Part shown: positions 24,357 to 29,304 of the stretch, piece by piece
How positions within the stretch are numbered: position 1 is the first letter of the stretch
Layout: each line of letters begins with the position of its first letter
From: JANPLN01 sp043757265
GTDB lineage: Bacteria; Bdellovibrionota; Bdellovibrionia; Bdellovibrionales; JAGQZY01
Length of the DNA: 29,304 nt
Direction: 5' to 3'
Assembly (NCBI GenBank): GCA_043757265.1
Contig: JAYUQP010000064.1
Location: 1-29,304 of the forward strand
Made by a program: the position numbers and the translations under genes
The notes under the pieces: model-generated
The model's input: only the letters and a program-made list of their open reading frames with translations
Database searches by the model: none
Told to the model about the DNA's origin: nothing

Positions 24357-24368
24357 CAGCTTCAGCTG
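24357..24368 (-). terminator. Weak hairpin after sodB
   Basis: Read leftward, CAGC-TGAA-GCTG is followed by a T-rich stretch (AGTTTGTTTT). The stem is only 4 bp, so termination here is uncertain. The rest of the gap 24248-24381 shows no clear promoter for the ureohydrolase operon. Confidence 0.3.
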
Positions 24369-24381
24369 TCTAAAAAGAACA

Positions 24382-24960
24382 TTATTTTAACTGTTGTGTA
24401 GCAAAATCCCAATTTACCAATTTCCAAAATGCTTCGATGTAACTTGGGCGCGCATTACGGTAGTCGATGTAGTAGGCGTGTTCCCAAACGTCACATGTAA
24501 GGAGTGGAGTCTGATTTTTAGTTAGAGGGCATCCAGCATTGGCTGTTTGCTCAATGGCCAAAGTGCCATCGGGATTCTGCACAAGCCACGCCCAACCACT
24601 GCCAAATTGAGTTTGAGCAGCCGCAGTAAACTTTTCCTTGAATGTTGCGAAGGAACCAAAAGTTGTAGTGATGGCATCTGCGAGTTTTCCAGTGGGTTCA
24701 CCGCCGCCTTTTGGTTTCAGGCAGTTCCAATAGAAGGTGTGATTGTAAACCTGAGCCGCATTATTAAAAATCCCGCCTTGCGATTTTTTAATAATTTCTT
24801 CAAGCTTCATCGACTCAAACTCCGTGCCCTTAACCAAATTATTCAGATTTGTAACGTAGGCGTTGTGATGTTTGCCGTAATGATATTCGATGGTTTCTGG
24901 CGAAATGACCGGTGCTAACGCATCTTTAGAGTAAGGAAGTTCTGGAAGTGTAAAAGACAT
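24382..24960 (-). CDS. sodB: Iron superoxide dismutase
   Basis: It converts superoxide to O2 and H2O2 in the cytoplasm. The 192-aa length is that of dimeric Fe-SOD. Metal ligands are His27 (EYHYGKHH), His74 (YNHTFYWN), Asp157 and His161 (DVWEHAYYID). AAQVYNHTFYWNC, Gln70 in that helix and the FGSGWAWL block are typical of the Fe form. The start is certain: AGGAGG lies five bases upstream. It has its own promoter and probably a monocistronic message. Confidence 0.96.
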   Translation of the reverse strand: MSFTLPELPYSKDALAPVISPETIEYHYGKHHNAYVTNLNNLVKGTEFESMKLEEIIKKSQGGIFNNAAQVYNHTFYWNCLKPKGGGEPTGKLADAITTTFGSFATFKEKFTAAAQTQFGSGWAWLVQNPDGTLAIEQTANAGCPLTKNQTPLLTCDVWEHAYYIDYRNARPSYIEAFWKLVNWDFATQQLK

Positions 24961-24995
24961 AGGGGCCTCCTGGTGGGTAGTTATAGTTGGCTCTT

Positions 24996-25023
24996 AATAT
25001 AGGACGATCCAAGTGAAATGCAA
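24996..25023 (-). promoter_or_regulatory. Predicted sodB promoter
   Basis: On the minus strand, TTGCAT (25023-25018), 16-bp spacer, TATATT (25001-24996). The leader would be about 30 nt to the ATG at 24960. No Fur box of convincing quality is seen. Confidence 0.5.
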
Positions 25024-25118
25024 ATGAATTACGGGTAAGATTAAAAAAATGCGGAATCCTAACACTCCGGATTTTATAAGGAATAATTGTTTTCAAGAAA
25101 GCACCTGGGTGCTCCCTA

Positions 25119-25148
25119 TTGCGAACCCTTACAAATCAGAGGTATAAG
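25119..25148 (+). promoter_or_regulatory. Predicted promoter of the small secreted protein
   Basis: TTGCGA (25119-25124), 18-bp spacer, TATAAG (25143-25148). A perfect 10-bp palindrome GCGGCGCCGC (25153-25162) lies at the expected transcription start, and another imperfect one (AGCACC-TG-GGTGCT, 25100-25113) just upstream of -35. Both could be operators. Confidence 0.5.
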
Positions 25149-25196
25149 AGTTGCGGCGCCGCCGTCAGAGTTGTGCCAAAACAAGGGGGAGAAAAT

Positions 25197-25739
25197 ATGT
25201 TAAAGAAGTTTTTAGTTCTATTTTTATTCGCGGTTTCGTCAGCGACTGTTCAGGCTAAAATTGATGGAGACGAGGCCATTGCCATCGGGATTATTGGTTT
25301 TATTCTTGGGAAAATTCACCAGAAAAACAAAGACAAAAAAGACGACGACTTTGTTTGGGAAGATAACGACAAAGTGATTTTGAAGCACGTCAACAATCAG
25401 TTGATATTAGGCAACGTGATTTTAAAGCCTACAGGTGTTTCTGATTCTGTTTCCTTTCCAGTTTGCGCCAAGAGCAAAAACGATCCAGTGCGTGCTCTGC
25501 GCTTTCGTATCGATCAAGCAAACGCGTATGTAACCAGTGTACGGATCACGTACCAAAACGGACAGCGCGAAAATGTGTCGGTGGAAAGAAGCTTTGCAAA
25601 GAAAAGTTCATCCAGCTGGTACAACGTTGATGGTCAGCAGCGCTGCATTAAAAATATTCGTGTTTCCGGCGAGTCATTTTCCAGCGGCAAAACCTGGCAA
25701 ACCCGTAACAGCGTGCTAACATTCATCGGCTACAAATAA
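25197..25739 (+). CDS. Small predicted secreted protein, function unknown
   Basis: ATG 25197 is chosen over an upstream frame opening because GGGGGAG precedes it by six bases and a clean signal peptide follows (MLKKFLVLFLFAVSSATVQA, cut before KIDG). The 160-residue mature protein has a Gly/Ile stretch (about 28-38), a charged KNKDKKDDD run and a beta-rich C-terminal domain with two Cys (PVCAKS, QRCIKN) that could form a disulfide. The C-terminal pattern (ALRFRIDQA... VRITYQNG... IKNIRV) weakly recalls periplasmic DUF2541 proteins; I would not assign it. Confidence 0.7.
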   Translation: MLKKFLVLFLFAVSSATVQAKIDGDEAIAIGIIGFILGKIHQKNKDKKDDDFVWEDNDKVILKHVNNQLILGNVILKPTGVSDSVSFPVCAKSKNDPVRALRFRIDQANAYVTSVRITYQNGQRENVSVERSFAKKSSSSWYNVDGQQRCIKNIRVSGESFSSGKTWQTRNSVLTFIGYK

Positions 25740-25789
25740 AAAGGTACTCATACTTTCTTATGACTTTTGCCTAGTTTGCATTCTTTGCA

Positions 25790-25807
25790 TGGACGCCTCA
25801 ACGTCCA
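25790..25807 (+). other. Hairpin in the carboxypeptidase leader
   Basis: TGGACG (25790-25795), loop CCTCAA, CGTCCA (25802-25807): a perfect 6-bp stem 30 bp before the start codon. A regulatory role is possible; no promoter is clear in the 97-bp gap. Confidence 0.35.
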
Positions 25808-25836
25808 GGGTCTTCACTAAAGAGAGTGGGGTACCT

Positions 25837-27006
25837 ATGTTTAAAAGTTGGGGCGTTTTTTCTTTTTGTGTCTTTTGCCAATTGTTTTTTCTCAAAAACC
25901 TCTACGCGCAACCATTGTGGCTCGAAATTTCTACGCAAAACGCACAACAACGAACCGAGCTGGCCTCGCGTGGCTACGATATCGTCGCAGTGGAAGGCGA
26001 CCGCGTGATTGTTTTAGGAACTGAAGAGCAATTACTCGAAATGCAATACGAGCAAAAATTGCTAGCCAGTTATCTAGACGGTTTGTCGCCGTTTGATTTT
26101 CCAAAAAAAGACGAAGACTTTCATAACTACGACGAGATGACAGCATATATCAAAAATCTGGCATTGCAGAACAAGGACATTATGACTTTGACGTCGATCG
26201 GGACAACTATCGAGCAAAGAGAAATTTGGCTGATACGATTGTCGGCTGACAATAAAGCAAAGCCCGCAACAGTGTTTATGGGCGGTCATCATGCTCGTGA
26301 ACATGTGAGTGTTGAAGTTCCACTGCGTTTAGCAAGTTATCTTCTTGAAGAGTACAGTAAAAAAAATCCGCGCATTGTTTCGATTTTTAATAATTACGAA
26401 GTCTTTATCATTCCTCTAGTAAATCCCGATGGAGCTGAGTTCGACATTTCAACAGGAAGCTATAAGTACTGGCGAAAAAATCGCGAATTTCAAGTGGGGA
26501 GTCACTTCGGTGTGGATCTTAATCGCAATTATGGCTACGGTTGGGGGGGTGCTGGCGCAAGTCAAAACCCCGCGAGTGAAACTTACAGGGGTGCCAGTGC
26601 ATTCAGTGCCCGCGAGACCAAGGCAATCAAAAATTGGGTCGAGCAAACTCCGCAACTTGAAATGATGTTGAGTTACCATACGTTTTCTAAACTCGTTTTA
26701 TGGCCGTGGGGCCACGTCGAAGGGAAAGTCTCAAATAATTCTGACCTGTTGAAATTTGAAACTATGGGAAAAGCAATGGCACAAATGACTGGCTATCGAC
26801 CAATGAAGTCTGGTGATCTCTACTTAGCAAGTGGCGACACCTGTGATTGGGCCTACGGTGAGCACGGAATTTTTGCATTCACGTTTGAATTGGATCCACA
26901 AAGTCAGTGGGAGGGTGGATTTTATATTGGCTCTGGTGCCATCGAAGGAATCTTTCAAAAAAATATTGCGCCAGCGCTTTATCTTATAGAAGCCGCGACA
27001 CCCTGA
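25837..27006 (+). CDS. Secreted zinc carboxypeptidase, M14 family
   Basis: It removes C-terminal residues from peptides outside the cytoplasm. From ATG 25837 (389 aa) it has a signal peptide (cut after about Ala24), a possible propeptide (about 27-90) and the catalytic domain. Zinc ligands are His152 and Glu155 in HHARE and His281 in SYHTFS. Substrate residues are Arg154, Asn229-Arg230 in DLNRN, and catalytic Glu351 in TFELDP. VNPDGAEF (195-202) is also conserved. The set matches the carboxypeptidase T/A branch rather than the gamma-D-glutamyl-peptidase branch, though specificity is not certain. The ATG at 25789 would add 16 residues before the signal and is less likely. Confidence 0.92.
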   Translation: MFKSWGVFSFCVFCQLFFLKNLYAQPLWLEISTQNAQQRTELASRGYDIVAVEGDRVIVLGTEEQLLEMQYEQKLLASYLDGLSPFDFPKKDEDFHNYDEMTAYIKNLALQNKDIMTLTSIGTTIEQREIWLIRLSADNKAKPATVFMGGHHAREHVSVEVPLRLASYLLEEYSKKNPRIVSIFNNYEVFIIPLVNPDGAEFDISTGSYKYWRKNREFQVGSHFGVDLNRNYGYGWGGAGASQNPASETYRGASAFSARETKAIKNWVEQTPQLEMMLSYHTFSKLVLWPWGHVEGKVSNNSDLLKFETMGKAMAQMTGYRPMKSGDLYLASGDTCDWAYGEHGIFAFTFELDPQSQWEGGFYIGSGAIEGIFQKNIAPALYLIEAATP

Positions 27007-27033
27007 TAGTCGCCAATCGATCTTTGCTAATTT

Positions 27034-28485
27034 CTAAATAAAAAGGCCGTTGTCTTTGATATAACTTGCAATCATTTGAGGAACAAACTTTTCCCATTCC
27101 TTTTTTTTGCCTTTGATCATTTGTTGCAAATCGACGTCGCTGATCAGTAGAGCCGGGTCGCAGTGATGATCCTTGATATCTTCAAGATAGCCATCGGCCA
27201 AAAGATGCTGGAAGAGATGCTGGTTTTTCGTCGAAGGCGCGTAATTATTGACGGTAAAATAAGGTTGTTTTTTATCTTTCACATACTGTGGTTCGATATG
27301 ACTGCTTGGGGTTGGATAAAAATACATTCGCGTTTGATCTTTAAAAATTCGGGCTAATGCTTCGAAAGATGAAAAATGATTTTTCTCAAAAATATCGATA
27401 AGACGTTTTGAAGGGTACACAAAATGAATATGATCTTTTGTGAACTTTTCTAAATATTCCATAAGTTGAAACGTATCTTTGAACTGCGAAATCAAAATAT
27501 TCTGTTTTGCTAAGAGCAACATGCGAATGCGATGCAAAAGCTGCGAAGTGGTTTGGTCGTTAAGCGCTTCTGGAAAAAGTTCGCTCAATAAAAATGGTGC
27601 GCACTCGCCTTCGGTTTTGGAGTTGCAATAGTGATCACGCGCACTCAGGAGCATGTCCATATCCGATGAGGTCATTGGATTAAACTCTGCGCGGTGAATG
27701 AGAACCTGTTTTAGGTAAAGTTCCTCGGCAAGGTGGCTGACAGTTCCGTCAGCACGAATCAAAACAGCCGGAGTGAGCCCAAGTTCAAGTGGTATCAAGT
27801 TGACCGCGTAAACATCGGTGTCTTTAAAAGCTGGGCCGCGCAAACGAATGGTGTTGATTTCGATGCTTTCGGCCAAATCGCCATCGGCTAAAGAAGCGAT
27901 GAGTTTTTTGATATCGTCGGTATAGTTAATTGCGGCGTAAAGAAGATTTACTCCTAGAATTCCCAGAGTTCTTTGCTGCTGTTGATTGGTGGAATCGAGC
28001 ATGCGGATATGCACAATGATTTCGTGAGCTTCCCCGCCGGGACTCAACTGATACTTTAAACCAATCCAGCCATGACAATCTCCGCGGTATTTAGGAGATT
28101 TTGCTGCCACAGTGTTTGCCAAGGCAAAAAGAGCCCGATCTGTTTGGACCTCGGCCTTGCTCCGTGTTACGAGCAAATTGTATTCGTAATCGATCATACG
28201 TTGCACTCGGCTCTCAACAACATAGCGACCGCTGGGCTCAGGTCCGTAGATGGCATCGCTGAATGCCATATCATAAGCAGAAATGGCTTTAGCCACAGTT
28301 CCTGAGGCGCCGCCTACTTTGAAAAACCAGCGCGAGATTTCCTGTCCAGCGCCGATTTCTGCGATGGAACCAAAGTGGCGCTTATTGATGTTAATGGATC
28401 GGGCTTTTTCATTGGTGGAAAGTCGAGAAGATGCCATAAAACAAGAATGCCAGGACTCATCGTCGCTGGCAATTTGTTTTGGCAT
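27034..28485 (-). CDS. Conserved-looking protein of unknown function, 483 aa
   Basis: This appears to be a soluble protein without signal peptide or membrane helix. The N-terminal third has a striking block, EIGAGQEISRWFFKVGGASG (43-62), followed by VAKAISAYDMAFSDAIYG (64-81). Its density of Gly and aromatic residues suggests strong conservation, and I have an impression of similar unassigned proteins elsewhere, but I cannot name a function. Other landmarks are CHGWIGLKYQ near 136-145 and ILGVNLLYAA near 175-184. The first ATG has no Shine-Dalgarno sequence, nor has ATG 28437; the start is uncertain. It lies 30 bp after the TPR/retropepsin-like gene and may be co-transcribed. Confidence 0.7.
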   Translation of the reverse strand: MPKQIASDDESWHSCFMASSRLSTNEKARSININKRHFGSIAEIGAGQEISRWFFKVGGASGTVAKAISAYDMAFSDAIYGPEPSGRYVVESRVQRMIDYEYNLLVTRSKAEVQTDRALFALANTVAAKSPKYRGDCHGWIGLKYQLSPGGEAHEIIVHIRMLDSTNQQQQRTLGILGVNLLYAAINYTDDIKKLIASLADGDLAESIEINTIRLRGPAFKDTDVYAVNLIPLELGLTPAVLIRADGTVSHLAEELYLKQVLIHRAEFNPMTSSDMDMLLSARDHYCNSKTEGECAPFLLSELFPEALNDQTTSQLLHRIRMLLLAKQNILISQFKDTFQLMEYLEKFTKDHIHFVYPSKRLIDIFEKNHFSSFEALARIFKDQTRMYFYPTPSSHIEPQYVKDKKQPYFTVNNYAPSTKNQHLFQHLLADGYLEDIKDHHCDPALLISDVDLQQMIKGKKKEWEKFVPQMIASYIKDNGLFI

Positions 28486-28515
28486 TTTTTTTACAAGGGG
28501 TGTGGGTATAAAAGT

Positions 28516-29304
28516 TTACTTTTCTTTCATCGATAAAAGGTGAACCTGCGTATTGTTAACTTGAGTGTCTTGAACAGAAAGTTTGTTAAGAACAGTCTTT
28601 CCGGCTAGGAATGCACAGTTATCACACGCAATGGCTTCTACGTTTTTAAGAGACCATGCACCGAACATGATTTCTGGAATGATGACGCGAGTTCCAGTGA
28701 GTTGCTGACCGTTGTTAGCAGTCACTGTAATTTCGCCCTTAGACGTGTGTGGGATATTGTTAGTTTTTAGGTACTGCGCATCCACTGTCGTGTAAACAGA
28801 TTCTGGATTCACAATAAATAACTGTGTTTCAAGCGACCCATTTATAACTGCAGGAGCAAAGAAATAATTTCCTAATTTAGAAATTGTCATTTCTTTAATC
28901 GCATACTTTTCTTGATAAGCTTTAAAGTCAGCTTTAATTTTTAAGGCCAAATTGTGCCAAATTTTTTGTGTTTTTGGAATCACTAAATTAAAGTGACCAA
29001 TGATGCTTAAGGCCTCGCCGTACTGATTCGACGATGTAAGCATGTTCATCATTGCTTCAGCTGATTCTAAGTTTTCAGGCTGAGCTTTGATTGCTTTGTA
29101 AAACCATTCTTTAGCATCTGTATAGTATTCGCCCTTACCGAGACTTTCGGCATACTTTACCATGTGGCGGGGAGACCCTTCTGTGAGGGAAAAGAATTTT
29201 TGAAAGGTCAATACGGCTTGATCGTGTTTGCCGGATTCTGAAAGTGCAATGGCATACTCACCAATTATTTGCGGGTTTTCTGAGGATTTTTTGTAGGCAT
29301 TTGC
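28516..29304 (-). CDS. TPR protein with degenerate retropepsin-like domain, 5' end outside the window
   Basis: The frame stays open through the right edge of the window, so only the last 262 residues are here; apparent starts at internal TTG or ATG codons are probably not real. Residues 1-110 of this part form TPR-like helix pairs (EYAIALSESGKHDQAVLTFQ, DAKEWFYKAIKAQPENLES). The rest matches clan AA retropepsin-like proteases: strand FIV, then TVTANNGQQLTG, IMFGAWSLKNVEAI and AGKTVLNKL. In active members FIV is followed by DTGA; here residues 166-169 are NPES (28798-28809), so the catalytic Asp is missing. A non-catalytic binding role is the likely reading. Confidence 0.75.
   Translation of the reverse strand, partial: ANAYKKSSENPQIIGEYAIALSESGKHDQAVLTFQKFFSLTEGSPRHMVKYAESLGKGEYYTDAKEWFYKAIKAQPENLESAEAMMNMLTSSNQYGEALSIIGHFNLVIPKTQKIWHNLALKIKADFKAYQEKYAIKEMTISKLGNYFFAPAVINGSLETQLFIVNPESVYTTVDAQYLKTNNIPHTSKGEITVTANNGQQLTGTRVIIPEIMFGAWSLKNVEAIACDNCAFLAGKTVLNKLSVQDTQVNNTQVHLLSMKEK

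Noticed and set aside
28516..29211. Complete 231-aa gene starting at 29211
   Set aside because: The codon there is TTG and the frame continues with TPR-like sequence to the window edge, so the gene is cut by the window.

Overview
The window looks like chromosomal DNA of a Gram-negative bacterium: three predicted lipoproteins, a C-terminal-Phe outer-membrane barrel, an Fe superoxide dismutase and MutA/MutB/MeaB. The gene mix (Trp 2,3-dioxygenase of eukaryote-like length, many secreted unknowns, moderate GC) would fit a Bdellovibrio-like or other delta-type proteobacterium. That lineage call is inference, not proven here. About 95% of the window is coding. I see no phage, IS transposase, CRISPR array, tRNA or rRNA.

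Layout. 1-239 is non-coding and holds an inverted REP-type pair. Then come a glyoxalase II (-), a divergent pair (four-helix membrane protein plus a NifU-like [2Fe-2S] protein), and a convergent mgtE-nrnA-type operon (-). greA (+) diverges from mgtE across a shared regulatory region with an 11-bp inverted repeat, and is followed by a 660-aa AsmA-like membrane-anchored protein. 7183-11368 is a two-gene unit for the cell surface: a beta-barrel started at TTG, then a 946-aa EF-hand lipoprotein. 11409-16233 is a tightly overlapping mutA-mutB-meaB operon for adenosylcobalamin-dependent methylmalonyl-CoA/succinyl-CoA interconversion, each junction being ATGA. Next are an acidic, doubly anchored LysM lipoprotein (+), an Rsm22-type ribosomal assembly factor (-) and a Bcp/PrxQ peroxiredoxin with a histone-like tail (+). 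Two secreted proteins of unknown function follow, one on each strand, then a palindrome-rich terminator block at 21046-21193.

21194-24247 (-) is a three-gene amino-acid catabolic operon: ureohydrolase, threonine-aldolase-like PLP enzyme, tryptophan 2,3-dioxygenase, all overlapping. sodB (-) lies upstream with its own promoter. The right end has a small secreted protein, a secreted M14 zinc carboxypeptidase, a 483-aa protein of unknown function, and the 3' part of a TPR protein that ends in a retropepsin-like domain whose catalytic Asp triplet is replaced.

The most unusual items are the degenerate retropepsin fold, the barrel/EF-hand lipoprotein pair, the catabolic operon that lacks the usual kynurenine enzymes, the peroxiredoxin with a basic tail and no standard resolving Cys, and the inverted-repeat architecture of the greA/mgtE and mutA control regions.
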